Source of the DNA: CAMLHP01 sp035759745 | GTDB lineage: Bacteria; Gemmatimonadota; Gemmatimonadetes; Gemmatimonadales; GWC2-71-9 | Assembly: GCA_035759745.1 (NCBI GenBank) | Contig: DASTUF010000033.1 | Coordinates: forward strand, 1-64,000 | Reading direction: 5' to 3' | DNA length: 64,000 bases | Notes under the pieces: generated by a model | Databases searched by the model: none | Told to the model about the DNA's origin: nothing | The model's input: only the letters and a program-made list of their open reading frames with translations | Position numbers and translations under genes: made by a program | In this document: positions 1-8,450 of the stretch, piece after piece | Layout of the letters: each line of letters begins with the position of its first letter | Position numbering within the stretch: position 1 is the stretch's first letter

Positions 1-1080
1 GTGAGGCCCTGGAGCGGCTTCCGGATGGTACTGAACGGCAAAGACCGGCAACGAACGATGGCGTAGTCCTTCGACGGTGCCGTCATTGAGGTTAAGGTGG
101 GTCACCTCGAGATCGGGTGCGCCGCGCACTCCGGATTCGTCGCCCAGGACGGCGAAGCCGTGGTTCTGGGTGGTGATAAGGACGTCACCGGAATCGAGGT
201 CCTTCACCGGGTGGTTCCCGCCCCGGTGCCCATAGGCCATCTTGGCGGTCTCGCCTCCGTAGGCCAAGCCAAGCAGCTGATGACCCAGGCAGATCCCGAA
301 GGTGGGGACGCCGGCGTCGGCCAAGGCGCGGATCTCCGGCAAGACGTAGGAGACGGCTGCAGGATCTCCTGGACCGTTACTCAGGAACACCCCATCAGGC
401 ATCAACTTACGGACTTGGTCTGCAGTAGTTTGTGAAGGCACGACCGTGACCTTGAAGCCTGCCGCCACCAGCATGTGGACTATGTTCCGCTTCATCCCGA
501 AGTCATATGCCACCACATGCGGCCCGGCCCCCTCGGTGTAGCTCTCGCTGACCGTAGCAGCGGTAGCGAGGTCCTGGCCGCTCATACCCGGCTGCGACGC
601 CAGCTGGGCCCGGAGCGCATCGGATGGCACATCACCCAGGGCGATCACCCCGCGCATGGCGCCCTTGTCGCGGATGTGGCGCGTGAGGCGGCGGGTGTCC
701 ACGCCCTGGATCAGCGGGATCCGGTTCCGGACCAGCCACTCGTCGAGCCCGCTGGACGCCCGCCAGCTGGAATGCGTCCGGCTCAGCTCGCGAACCACTA
801 CGCCGCTCACCTGGGGCCGGGACGATTCCATGTCCTGCTCGGTGACCCCGTAGTTGCCGATCATCGGCGCCGTCATCACCACGATCTGGCCGAGATAGCT
901 GGGGTCGGTGAACGTCTCCTGGTAGCCGGTGAGGTTGGTGGTGAACACCACCTCGCCGAAGCCAGGCTCCGCGTCGTTCGCCATGGTACCGGCGAACCAC
1001 TCACCATCCTCCAGGAGAACAAAAGCGGGGCGATCGGCGATGCCGATGCCCCGCTCCGTCGAATCAGGCCGGTCGATCAC
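1..1080 (-). CDS. carA: Carbamoyl-phosphate synthase small subunit (C-terminus cut by window start)
   Basis: Glutaminase subunit that hydrolyses glutamine and passes ammonia to CarB to make carbamoyl phosphate for pyrimidine and arginine synthesis. 360 codons are visible; the last roughly 20 residues lie outside the window. The N-terminal CPSase small domain occupies about residues 18-150 and the class I glutamine amidotransferase domain about 185-360. The nucleophile is Cys264 in GICLGHQLLG and the catalytic His-x-Glu is in AVQYHPE near the end. I chose the GTG at 1080 because it overlaps the secG stop (GTGA) and no stop interrupts the frame; this gives about 18 residues before the conserved start of the fold. 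It is the last visible gene of the secG-carA pair. No carB is in view. Confidence 0.95.
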   Translation of the reverse strand, partial: MIDRPDSTERGIGIADRPAFVLLEDGEWFAGTMANDAEPGFGEVVFTTNLTGYQETFTDPSYLGQIVVMTAPMIGNYGVTEQDMESSRPQVSGVVVRELSRTHSSWRASSGLDEWLVRNRIPLIQGVDTRRLTRHIRDKGAMRGVIALGDVPSDALRAQLASQPGMSGQDLATAATVSESYTEGAGPHVVAYDFGMKRNIVHMLVAAGFKVTVVPSQTTADQVRKLMPDGVFLSNGPGDPAAVSYVLPEIRALADAGVPTFGICLGHQLLGLAYGGETAKMAYGHRGGNHPVKDLDSGDVLITTQNHGFAVLGDESGVRGAPDLEVTHLNLNDGTVEGLRHRSLPVFAVQYHPEAAPGPH

Positions 1081-1460
1081 TGCGTGCCGCCACCCGCGCT
1101 GTCGGTGGCAGGAGCTGCCGGCGTCAGGCCCTCGATGGGCAGCGTGGAAGGCGCCGCCTCCTGGGTCGCAGCCGGAGCCGGCGCCGACTGCTGCCGGATC
1201 TGCTCCTGGATGTTGCTCTCGAAGGAGACGCCGCGGTTGGCGGACATCACCGACAGCATCAGCGCCAGGCCCAGGAAGATCCCGCCGCACCACCAGGTGG
1301 ACCGGGTCAGCAGGGTGACCGCCTGCCGGCCGCCCATGACCGTGTCGGTGGTGCCGCCGCCAAGCGAGGCAAGCCCGCCGCCCTGGCCTGCCTGAAGCAG
1401 GATCACGGTGGCGAGCAGAATCGCGTCGAGAATGAGCAGCGTCAGGATCAGATAGAACAT
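1077..1460 (-). CDS. secG: Preprotein translocase subunit SecG
   Basis: Small auxiliary subunit of the SecYEG channel in the inner membrane. The 127-residue protein has two hydrophobic helices (about residues 1-22 and 55-75) flanking the conserved glycine-rich cytoplasmic loop with LLQAGQGGGLASLGGG and the GG(R)QA segment, the family hallmark. The tail after residue 80 is long, low in complexity, and rich in Ala, Pro and Gln, which is common in SecG. The ATG at 1460 lacks a clear Shine-Dalgarno sequence. The gene sits 82 bp downstream of the LVIVD gene and overlaps the carA start by four bases. Placement after tpiA is a classic arrangement, here separated from it by two extra genes. Confidence 0.93.
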   Translation of the reverse strand: MFYLILTLLILDAILLATVILLQAGQGGGLASLGGGTTDTVMGGRQAVTLLTRSTWWCGGIFLGLALMLSVMSANRGVSFESNIQEQIRQQSAPAPAATQEAAPSTLPIEGLTPAAPATDSAGGGTQ

Positions 1461-1500
1461 ATATGCGCCAAGTGAGTACAGTCCTGAAGTTTAGCGAGTC

Positions 1501-1524
1501 GGGGGCGGAACTTCAACCGCCCCC
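1501..1524 (-). terminator. Perfect 8-bp GC hairpin between the LVIVD gene and secG
   Basis: An 8-bp perfect stem (GGGGGCGG / CCGCCCCC) with an 8-base A/T-rich loop lies 18 bp past the LVIVD stop codon. No T-tract follows on the minus strand, so it may attenuate or stabilise an mRNA end rather than act as a standard intrinsic terminator. It would partly uncouple secG-carA from the genes upstream. Confidence 0.45.
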
Positions 1525-1542
1525 GCCTGCGCATGCGTGCCC

Positions 1543-3327
1543 TCAGCGAGCCGCCCCGGCCAGGTCCCGTATCGCCTTGGCCATCGCCTCGACCCGAGTC
1601 CGATCCTTGGCGCCGGCTGCGTCGCGGTCAACCGCCGACGCCAGCGTGGTGAGCGCCGACGCCCGGGCGGCGCCACTCTGCTGCTCGGCCGCGTCGAGTG
1701 CCTTGGCGATGGCTGCCGTGCGCTCGGCGGCAAGGCCTTCACCCCGCACCAGCTGGTCGAGGTACGAGCGCACCACCGGGAATGCAGCCGGCCACTCCAC
1801 CCGCGGCTGGCTCTGGGGATTGAACTCCTCCATCTGCACCAGCTTGGCCGCCGCGATTTCGTTGGCCGAGAGGTGCTCGCTCGGCAGCAGCTCGAGGATG
1901 TCGAAGCCGCGCGCCAGCTCGGAGGAGTAGATGAGGCCGTTGTACCAGTACGCGCCCCACGAGCCGCCGATGGTGTTGCGCGCCCGGCCCTCGCCGGTCG
2001 AATCGGCAGTGGGCGGGTCGATGGCCCCCCGGTCAAAGTAGGCGATCTCGAACGGGTGATCCGGGTCGGTGAAATCAATGACGTCCACGCCGCCCTGGTA
2101 CCAGCCCTGCACCATGATGTCGCGGCCCGGCACCGGCACCAGCGATCCATTGTGGGACACGCAATTCTCCTCCGCCGTCTGCGACGTGGGGAGCTTGAAG
2201 TAGGCGTGCTGGGTGAGCTTCCGGTCGGCGACCGTGAGCACGGTGTTGCCGCCCATCTCCAGCATGCTGGTGGCCTGGCACATAGGCTGGGTGCCGCCGC
2301 CCCACTCGTCGGTGAACACGATCTTCGAGCCGTCGTTGCTGAAGACGGCGGTATGCCAGAGCGAGAAGTTGGTATCGGCCACAGCATCCAGCCGCACCGG
2401 CTTCTCGGGATTGGAGATATCCACCAGCAGTCCGTAGCTGGAGCAGGCGCCAGCCAGCAGGCCGATCGCGGGATAGGCGGTGACATCGTGGCAGTTGCGG
2501 GGCCCGTAGCGGGGAGCATCGGCGCCCTGGCGGCGATTGCGGCCGGAGCGCTGCGCCGCAGGCCCGAGACCGGTGAAGATCCGCGCACCGGTCACCACCG
2601 CGGCATCCTCAGGCTTGTCGAGCGGCACCTTGATCACGTCGAGCCGATAGAGCGAGTTGTTCTCGTCGGCGGGATCGGTGCCATTGACGCACCCCGGCAT
2701 CGAATCGCGCGCGCCCTGGCTTCCGGACACGTAGATGTAGACGATACTGGGGTCGCTGGGGTGTGGAATCACGGTGTGGGTGTGTGACCCCTTGCAGGTC
2801 TGGACATTCTTGACCAGGCGCGGCTGGCTTGGGTTGCTCACATCGAAGATCCGGACCCCGGCCATGTGTTCTGACGGGGACTGCACCCCGCCGTTGCCAC
2901 AATCGTTTCGGTTGCCGCCGCCTTCCGCCGACACGAAGAGCAGGTTGCCGATGATCGATGGATCACCCTGGGAGGTGATGCACGGCACCACGGAGACCAG
3001 CGCCGGGCGGGCGGGATTAGCGACATCCCAGATGGAGAACCCGGCAAAGTTGCCCTGGTAGACGAGGTTCCCCTTGAAGGCAAGGTCGGAATTGATGAAC
3101 CGGAGCCCCTGGATCGAGTCGAACTCGGCGGGCTTCGGCGCGAACGACACCAGCCGCATCCCCGCCAGGGCGATGCCCGGGTGCTCGAACCCCGGGCCGA
3201 GTCCGTCGCGGGGGTCACCGCCCTGCGGGTAGGTCTGCGCCTGCAGCGCAGAGGACGCGAACAGCAGCGCGGCCACAGCAGCGGCAGCACCGGCACGGGC
3301 AGCACGGCTCCGGATTCGTTCGATCAC
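1543..3327 (-). CDS. Exported LVIVD-repeat beta-propeller protein
   Basis: 594 residues with an N-terminal signal peptide (basic start, Ala/Leu core at about 12-28, likely cleavage after ALQAQ). The body (about 45-480) contains repeated blades of the type GxxIWDVANPARP, VRIFDVSNPSQP, LLVDISNPEKP and VDVIDFTDPDHP, the signature of LVIVD-repeat propellers. The last 110 residues are helical and Ala-rich, possibly a separate small domain. Several His, Cys and Asp residues (for example SHTHT, NCHD, LWH) could bind metal, but I cannot assign an activity. The GTG start overlaps the stop of the DUF305 gene (GTGA), so the two are probably co-translated. Function is unknown; a periplasmic or surface binding role is inferred from fold and export only. 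Confidence 0.85.
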   Translation of the reverse strand: MIERIRSRAARAGAAAAVAALLFASSALQAQTYPQGGDPRDGLGPGFEHPGIALAGMRLVSFAPKPAEFDSIQGLRFINSDLAFKGNLVYQGNFAGFSIWDVANPARPALVSVVPCITSQGDPSIIGNLLFVSAEGGGNRNDCGNGGVQSPSEHMAGVRIFDVSNPSQPRLVKNVQTCKGSHTHTVIPHPSDPSIVYIYVSGSQGARDSMPGCVNGTDPADENNSLYRLDVIKVPLDKPEDAAVVTGARIFTGLGPAAQRSGRNRRQGADAPRYGPRNCHDVTAYPAIGLLAGACSSYGLLVDISNPEKPVRLDAVADTNFSLWHTAVFSNDGSKIVFTDEWGGGTQPMCQATSMLEMGGNTVLTVADRKLTQHAYFKLPTSQTAEENCVSHNGSLVPVPGRDIMVQGWYQGGVDVIDFTDPDHPFEIAYFDRGAIDPPTADSTGEGRARNTIGGSWGAYWYNGLIYSSELARGFDILELLPSEHLSANEIAAAKLVQMEEFNPQSQPRVEWPAAFPVVRSYLDQLVRGEGLAAERTAAIAKALDAAEQQSGAARASALTTLASAVDRDAAGAKDRTRVEAMAKAIRDLAGAAR

Positions 3328-3950
3328 GGCGACTCTCCCTCGAGGTTGTCCAGCATCTGGTGCATGGCGCCGAGTTCGGCGGTCTGGACCAGGTGCACTT
3401 CGTTTGCCAGCACGTTCACGTCAACATCCTGCGCCGCCCCCGGACTGGCCAGCAAGTCGGCCACCATCGCGAGGGCGCCCTCGTGATGCAGGATCATCAG
3501 TTCCAGGAACCGACGGTCGAACACCGGGCCTGATGCCGCTTCGAGCTCGGCCAGCTGGGCCGGCGTCAGCATTCCCGGCATCATCATGTTGCGGTGAGAC
3601 GAGGTGTCGGGCACGAACTGATCGTGATCCGCCAGCCACCCCTGCATCAAGTCGATCTCGGCGATCTGTGACTGCCCGATCTTCTGTGCCAGGCGCAGCA
3701 GCCGCGGATCGGCGGCACGGGTCTCCGCCAGGTGCGACATGTGAACCGCCTGGGCATGATGCGCGATCATCCCCTGCAGGAAGCTCACATCCGCGACGGT
3801 ATACAGCGCGCCGGCGGGAATGTGGATCCTGGCGCCGGTCCCGTGCTCATGAGCGGGCGCCGCGGCCGGAGTCGTCTCCTGATGCGCGGCGCTGGCGCAG
3901 CCGAGGAACGCCGGCAGGAGCAGCCCCACTGTCATCAGCCGTCGAGCCAT
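3324..3950 (-). CDS. DUF305 family lipoprotein, His/Met-rich
   Basis: 208 residues. The N-terminus ends in a lipobox-like LPAFLGCASA, with Cys18 as the likely lipidated residue, so the protein is probably membrane-anchored on the outside of the inner membrane or in the outer membrane. The DUF305 body (about 50-200) has the family motifs FLQGMIAHHAQAVHM, IDLMQGWLADH and LELMILHHEGALAMV, ferritin-like four-helix segments rich in His and Met that could bind copper or another metal. It starts 3 bp after the tpiA stop and overlaps the LVIVD gene. The DUF305 plus LVIVD pair sits in the middle of a glycolysis and secretion operon, which is unexpected. Confidence 0.88.
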   Translation of the reverse strand: MARRLMTVGLLLPAFLGCASAAHQETTPAAAPAHEHGTGARIHIPAGALYTVADVSFLQGMIAHHAQAVHMSHLAETRAADPRLLRLAQKIGQSQIAEIDLMQGWLADHDQFVPDTSSHRNMMMPGMLTPAQLAELEAASGPVFDRRFLELMILHHEGALAMVADLLASPGAAQDVDVNVLANEVHLVQTAELGAMHQMLDNLEGESP

Positions 3951-3953
3951 CAG

Positions 3954-4706
3954 CTACACCTCCGTCCCACAGATCTGCGCCCACCCGTCGGGATCGAGGC
4001 TCGCGCCGCCCACCAGCAGGCCGTCGATCCCGGGCTGGCCCAGCAGCGCGGCGGCGTTGCCGGCGTTGACGCTCCCGCCATAGAGTACCGGGATCCGCGC
4101 AGTCGCGCCCCGCGCCGTCAACGCCTCCCTGATGGACTGATGCACGGTGGACGCATCCTCGGGAGTCGCGTTCTTGCCGGTGCCGATGGCCCACACCGGC
4201 TCATACGCAATCATCACCTGGGCCAGCTGCGCGGGAGCCACGTCGGACAGGCCTGCCGCCAGTTGCCGGAGGCACACTGATTCGGTGAGCCCTGCCTCGC
4301 GCTCGGCGAGGGTCTCGCCCACGCACAGCATGACATCCATGCCGGCGGCCAGCAGGGCCTGGACCTTGAAGCCGGTCTGCTGGTCGGTCTCCCCGAACAC
4401 GTGCCTGCGCTCCGAGTGCCCCACCAGCGCGCCGGAAGCGCCCGCCTCCTGCGCGATGGCCACCGACATCTCGCCGGTGAATGCGCCCTTCGGTTCCCAG
4501 TGGATGTTCTGGGCCCCCGCTCGCGCGTCGGTGCGCTCCTGTAGCGCCGCGGCCACCGTCAGGAGCGAAGCAGCCGGGGGGAAGAACAGGAGCGTGCGAT
4601 CCTCGCGCGGTGGCGCGGCGGCCAGGAAGCGGCCGAGAAAATCGGAGGCCGAGCCCGGCCCCAGGTGCATCTTCCAGTTGGCGGCAAGGACCAGGCGACG
4701 CATCAT
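3954..4706 (-). CDS. tpiA: Triose-phosphate isomerase
   Basis: Interconverts dihydroxyacetone phosphate and glyceraldehyde 3-phosphate in the cytosol. The 250-residue protein has the usual TIM-barrel landmarks: AANWKMH with the substrate lysine near residue 12, VGHSERR with the catalytic histidine near 96, AYEPVWAIGTG with the catalytic glutamate near 168, and the phosphate-binding YGGSVNAGN and LVGGASL loops at the end. Length is normal. The ATG at 4706 overlaps the pgk stop (ATGA), so gap, pgk and tpiA form one coupled glycolytic operon. Confidence 0.97.
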   Translation of the reverse strand: MMRRLVLAANWKMHLGPGSASDFLGRFLAAAPPREDRTLLFFPPAASLLTVAAALQERTDARAGAQNIHWEPKGAFTGEMSVAIAQEAGASGALVGHSERRHVFGETDQQTGFKVQALLAAGMDVMLCVGETLAEREAGLTESVCLRQLAAGLSDVAPAQLAQVMIAYEPVWAIGTGKNATPEDASTVHQSIREALTARGATARIPVLYGGSVNAGNAAALLGQPGIDGLLVGGASLDPDGWAQICGTEV

Positions 4707-5893
4707 GCGTCGTCCAGTGCAGCGACACCGGGAAGCGGCTTGCCTTCCAGGAACTCGAGCGATGCACCGCCGCCAGTGGAGACGTGGGTCATCTGGTCCT
4801 CAAGTCCGGCCTCGCTCACTGCTGCCGCTGAGTCACCACCGCCCACGATCGTGACGGCGCCCCTGGCCGACGCATGCGCCATGGACCGCGCGATGGCCCG
4901 GGTGCCATGATCGAACGGCGGCGTCTCGAACACGCCCATCGGCCCGTTCCAGATGACGGTGCCGGCCTGATCGATGATGGCGCCGAAGTCCTGCTCCGAC
5001 ATGGCATCGATGTCATACATCGCCCAGCCCTCGGGGATGTCGTCGCGCTGGACCGAGCGGGTCTCGGCGCCGGGCGTGAGTGCCTGCGCGATGACAGCGC
5101 CGGAGGGCAGCACCAGTTTGCGGCCTCCCCGCGCGAGCAGGGCTGACGCCATGTCCACCCGGTCGTTCTCGACCAGTGACTTGCCGGTCTCGAGTCCCAT
5201 GGCGCGGAAGAAAGTGCAGGCCATGGCGCCGCCGATGAGGATTTCGTCCACCTTGGGCAGCAGCGCCTCGATCAGGTCGATCTTGCCGGAGATCTTGGCC
5301 CCGCCCAGCACCGCCACGAAAGGGCGCTTCGGCTGGTCCAGCGCGTCGCCGAGATAGCGCAGTTCCTTCTGCATCAACAGGCCCGACACGGCCGGCTTCA
5401 ACAGGTGCGCCACACCCTCGGTGCTGGCGTGCGCGCGGTGGGCGGATCCGAATGCGTCGTTGACATAGAAATCACCCAGCGCCGCAAACCGGCGCGCCAG
5501 CTCGGCGTCGTTCGTCTCCTCGCCGGCATGAAACCGGGTGTTCTCGGCCAGCGCGACGCCTCCCCGCGGCAGGCGACGGGTCTCGCGAACCGCATCCTCC
5601 GACAGCGGATCATCGAGGAATACCACCGGCGACCCGAGCAGCGACTCCAGCGCCTTCGCCACCGGGCGGAGCGACTGGGCCGGGTCGGGCTTGCCCCTGG
5701 GCCGGCCGAGATGAGACAGCAGCACGATCCGGGCGCCCGCATCACGCAGCCAGCGGATGGTGGGCAGCGCCGCCCGGATGCGGGTGTCGTCGCCGACCCG
5801 TCCATCTTTCAGGGGAACGTTGAAGTCCACCCGGACCAGCGCGCGCATGCCATCGAGCGCGGCAGGATCGAGCGAGTCCAGCGTCCGCTTCAC
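4703..5893 (-). CDS. pgk: Phosphoglycerate kinase
   Basis: Catalyses the ATP-forming step from 1,3-bisphosphoglycerate to 3-phosphoglycerate. The 396-residue two-domain protein shows RALVRVDFNVPLKDG near the N-terminus, the SHLGRPRG substrate loop, the FLAVLGGAKISGK-type hinge (here FVAVLGGAKISGK) and the nucleotide loop with IWNGPMGVFE and VGGGDSAAAV near the C-terminus. I set the start at the GTG at 5893, which overlaps the gap stop as GTGA and gives the normal VKRTLDSLD beginning. The longer in-frame start upstream would run well into gap and is unlikely. Confidence 0.96.
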   Translation of the reverse strand: MKRTLDSLDPAALDGMRALVRVDFNVPLKDGRVGDDTRIRAALPTIRWLRDAGARIVLLSHLGRPRGKPDPAQSLRPVAKALESLLGSPVVFLDDPLSEDAVRETRRLPRGGVALAENTRFHAGEETNDAELARRFAALGDFYVNDAFGSAHRAHASTEGVAHLLKPAVSGLLMQKELRYLGDALDQPKRPFVAVLGGAKISGKIDLIEALLPKVDEILIGGAMACTFFRAMGLETGKSLVENDRVDMASALLARGGRKLVLPSGAVIAQALTPGAETRSVQRDDIPEGWAMYDIDAMSEQDFGAIIDQAGTVIWNGPMGVFETPPFDHGTRAIARSMAHASARGAVTIVGGGDSAAAVSEAGLEDQMTHVSTGGGASLEFLEGKPLPGVAALDDA

Positions 5894-6900
5894 AGGCGCT
5901 CTCCCACATAACGCAGCAGGTCCACGCAACGGGCGCTGTAGCCCATTTCGTTGTCGTACCAGGACGTCACGTTCACCAGGGTGCCATCCACCACGCTGGT
6001 CGAGAGCGCGTCGATGGTGCTCGACATCAGGTTGCCGGTGTAGTCCACCGAGACCAGCGGTTCGTCACTCACGTCCAGGACACCCTTGAGCGCCCCACGT
6101 GCGGCGGCACGGAAGGCGTCGTTCACGGCGTCCACCGTGGTCGCCTTCGACACCTCGGCCGTGAGCGCCACGGTCGAGACGTCCGGCGTCGGGACCCGCA
6201 GCGAGATGCCGTCGATCTTGCCCTTCACTTCGGGCAGCACCAGGCTGGTGGCCCTCGCGGCGCCGGTGGTGGTCGGGATGATCGACATCGCCGCGGCGCG
6301 CGCGCGCCGCAGATCCTTGTGGGGAAGGTCGAGAATCTGCTGGTCGTTGGTGTAGGCGTGGACGGTGGTCATGAAGCCGTGCACGAAGCCGAATTCCTTG
6401 AGGATCACGTGCACCACGGGGACGAGGCAGTTGGTGGTGCAGCTCGCGTTGGAAATAATGTGATGCGCCTTGGGATCGTACTTCTCGTGATTCACCCCAT
6501 AGACGACCGTGATGTCCTCCTTCTTGCCCGGTGCCGAGATGATGACCTTTTTCGCACCCGCCTTCAGGTGGTTGGCGGCCGCGTCGCGATCGGTGAACCG
6601 GCCGGTGGACTCGAGCACCACATCCACCCCCAGGTCCTTCCAGGGCAGCCTGGCCGGGTCCTTCTCGGACAGCACCTTCATCTCGTCGCCATTCACGATG
6701 ATGGCGCCTTCGGCGGCTTCGACATCCCCATCGAAGCGGCCGTGCACCGAGTCGTACTTCAGCAGGTGCGCCAGCGTCTTCGTGTCAGTGAGGTCATTCA
6801 CCGCGACGAAGTCGAGCTCCGCCCCACCCAGCTTCTGTGCCGCCCGGACGACATTCCGCCCAATCCGCCCGAATCCGTTGATCGCAACCCGAATTGCCAT
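5890..6900 (-). CDS. gap: Glyceraldehyde-3-phosphate dehydrogenase, type I
   Basis: Oxidises glyceraldehyde 3-phosphate with NAD and phosphate. 336 residues, normal length. The Rossmann motif is INGFGRIGRN at 8-17, the catalytic Cys154 lies in SNASCTTNC, its partner histidine lies in the following region, and the C-terminus carries the conserved SWYDNEMGYSARCVDL. It is the first gene of the gap-pgk-tpiA set, 39 bp downstream of comF. The short leader has a purine-rich GGGTCAGGGAA just before the ATG. Confidence 0.97.
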   Translation of the reverse strand: MAIRVAINGFGRIGRNVVRAAQKLGGAELDFVAVNDLTDTKTLAHLLKYDSVHGRFDGDVEAAEGAIIVNGDEMKVLSEKDPARLPWKDLGVDVVLESTGRFTDRDAAANHLKAGAKKVIISAPGKKEDITVVYGVNHEKYDPKAHHIISNASCTTNCLVPVVHVILKEFGFVHGFMTTVHAYTNDQQILDLPHKDLRRARAAAMSIIPTTTGAARATSLVLPEVKGKIDGISLRVPTPDVSTVALTAEVSKATTVDAVNDAFRAAARGALKGVLDVSDEPLVSVDYTGNLMSSTIDALSTSVVDGTLVNVTSWYDNEMGYSARCVDLLRYVGERL

Positions 6901-6939
6901 TTCCCTGACCCTCGACAGTTATCGTGAATCCCGCATCCC

Positions 6940-7662
6940 TCAGTCCAGTGCGGTCCGGGCGCGGGCAAACGTCACTGCATCGACCCGGGCCGCGCCCGCG
7001 GCGCGCAACGCCATCCCCGCAGCGGCCAGCGTGGCCCCGGTGGTGAAGACGTCGTCCACCAGCACCAGGTGGCGGCCGGTGCACCGCGCGCCCACGAATG
7101 CGCCAGCCACGTTGGCCTGCCGCTGGTCCGGCGTCAGCGCGGTCTGCGAGCGGGTCTCGCGTCCGCGGCGGAGGACCGCTTCGTCCACTTCGCCGCCGGT
7201 GATATCCGCGAGTACGCGGGCAAGCATCGCGCTCTGATTGTAACCGCGCCGGCGGCGGCGGCGCGACCCGAGCGGCACCGGCACCAGGACCGGCTGTTGG
7301 CCCAGCGGCTCCAGTCCGCGCATCGCCAGCGCCATCGCCTCGGTGACGCGCCACCAGCCACCGTACTTGAGCGCATGCACAGTCTTCCGGGCCGGGTCGT
7401 CGAGCCACACCGCGCTCCGAACCTCCGAGAGACCATCGGGCCAGTCGCCACATACGGTGCAGGGATCGTCCAGCTCGACCGTCGCGCCACAGCGCGGGCA
7501 CCACGGCGGCTCGACCCGGTGCCACCGGCTGCGGCAGAGCCCGCAGATCAGTGCATCGCCCTCGCTGGCAGGGACCTGCTCTTCACACAGCAGGCACGCA
7601 GGCGCGAGCAGTGCGCGCTCCGCCCTGCTCCAGATCCGCGCGAACTCAGCGAAGCGCGGCAT
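6940..7662 (-). CDS. ComF family phosphoribosyltransferase-like protein
   Basis: 240 residues with two N-terminal CxxC pairs (CLLCEE, CGLC, CPRCG, CTVCG at about 18-75) that probably bind zinc, followed by a type I phosphoribosyltransferase fold ending in LVLVDDVFTTGAT (about 195-207), the PRPP-loop signature. The basic RRRRRRGYNQS stretch is typical of ComF/GntX proteins linked to DNA uptake. The enzymatic substrate is not known for the family. The ATG overlaps the end of aroE by 17 bases. There are no other competence genes nearby, so a role in natural transformation is only an inference from family. Confidence 0.9.
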   Translation of the reverse strand: MPRFAEFARIWSRAERALLAPACLLCEEQVPASEGDALICGLCRSRWHRVEPPWCPRCGATVELDDPCTVCGDWPDGLSEVRSAVWLDDPARKTVHALKYGGWWRVTEAMALAMRGLEPLGQQPVLVPVPLGSRRRRRRGYNQSAMLARVLADITGGEVDEAVLRRGRETRSQTALTPDQRQANVAGAFVGARCTGRHLVLVDDVFTTGATLAAAGMALRAAGAARVDAVTFARARTALD

Positions 7663-8449
7663 CCAGGGCCGCCCGCATTACCTCAGCCGGTGGTTCGCGG
7701 TCGGGGAACCAGCGCCGAAACGCCTCCATGCCCTGGGCCAGCAGCATCGTCCGCCCGTCGGCCGCGGCGAGTCCGCGCTCCCGGAGCGCCTGTACCCACG
7801 GCGTCGCCCCGGGAGCGTATACCAGGTCAAGCGCTGCCCGCGCCTTGGGCATGGCTTCGAGCGGAATGGGCGACGCGTCGTCCCGACGGAGGCCCAGTGG
7901 TGTGGCGTTGACCGCCACATCGCACTCCTCGGGCTCGGCCAGCGAGACGCCACGACTGCCAACCCAGGTACCGAACTCCGCCGCGCGAGCCGGATCACGC
8001 GATCGCACAGCGACGGCGGCGCCAGCCCGGCGTGCGGCCACCACGACCGCCCGGGCGCCCCCTCCGGTACCGGCTATCAGCCAGCGGCCGCCTGCCACCC
8101 CCAACCCCTCCATTGCCGCGAGGACCCCGTCCACGTCGGTGTTATCCCCCCGCACCCGCTCGGCGTGGCGCCAGAAGGTGTTGCAGGCGCCGACCTCACG
8201 CGCCGAGGGAGAGGCGTCCTGCACCAGTCGCGACGCGAGCTCCTTGTGCGGCACAGTCACGTTGCCGCCGCCTCCCGCGCGGGCCAGCCCGCCCAGCAGC
8301 CCCGGCAAGTCGCGGGAGCTGCAACGCAATGGCACGTACACCGCACTGAGGCCGAGGGCGCGGAAGGCCGCGTTGTGCATGAGCGGCGACAGCGAATGCT
8401 GGACCGGATCACCCAGGATGGCGAAGACCCGGACGCGTCGCCTGGCCAC
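7646..8449 (-). CDS. aroE: Shikimate dehydrogenase
   Basis: Reduces 3-dehydroshikimate to shikimate with NADPH. 267 residues. The N-terminal substrate domain has LGDPVQHSLSPLMHN and NVTVPHKE with the catalytic lysine at about 69; CNTFW and DNTDVDG carry the substrate asparagine and catalytic aspartate. The NADP domain begins with AGTGGGARAVV, a variant of GAGGA. The GTG start lies 1 bp after the stop of the phosphatase gene, and the 3' end overlaps comF. Confidence 0.95.
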   Translation of the reverse strand: MARRRVRVFAILGDPVQHSLSPLMHNAAFRALGLSAVYVPLRCSSRDLPGLLGGLARAGGGGNVTVPHKELASRLVQDASPSAREVGACNTFWRHAERVRGDNTDVDGVLAAMEGLGVAGGRWLIAGTGGGARAVVVAARRAGAAVAVRSRDPARAAEFGTWVGSRGVSLAEPEECDVAVNATPLGLRRDDASPIPLEAMPKARAALDLVYAPGATPWVQALRERGLAAADGRTMLLAQGMEAFRRWFPDREPPAEVMRAALDAALR

Positions 8450-8450
8450 C

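Noticed and set aside
1..1080. carA as a truncated pseudogene
   Set aside because: The frame is open to the first base of the window and all visible catalytic residues are intact; only the window edge cuts it.
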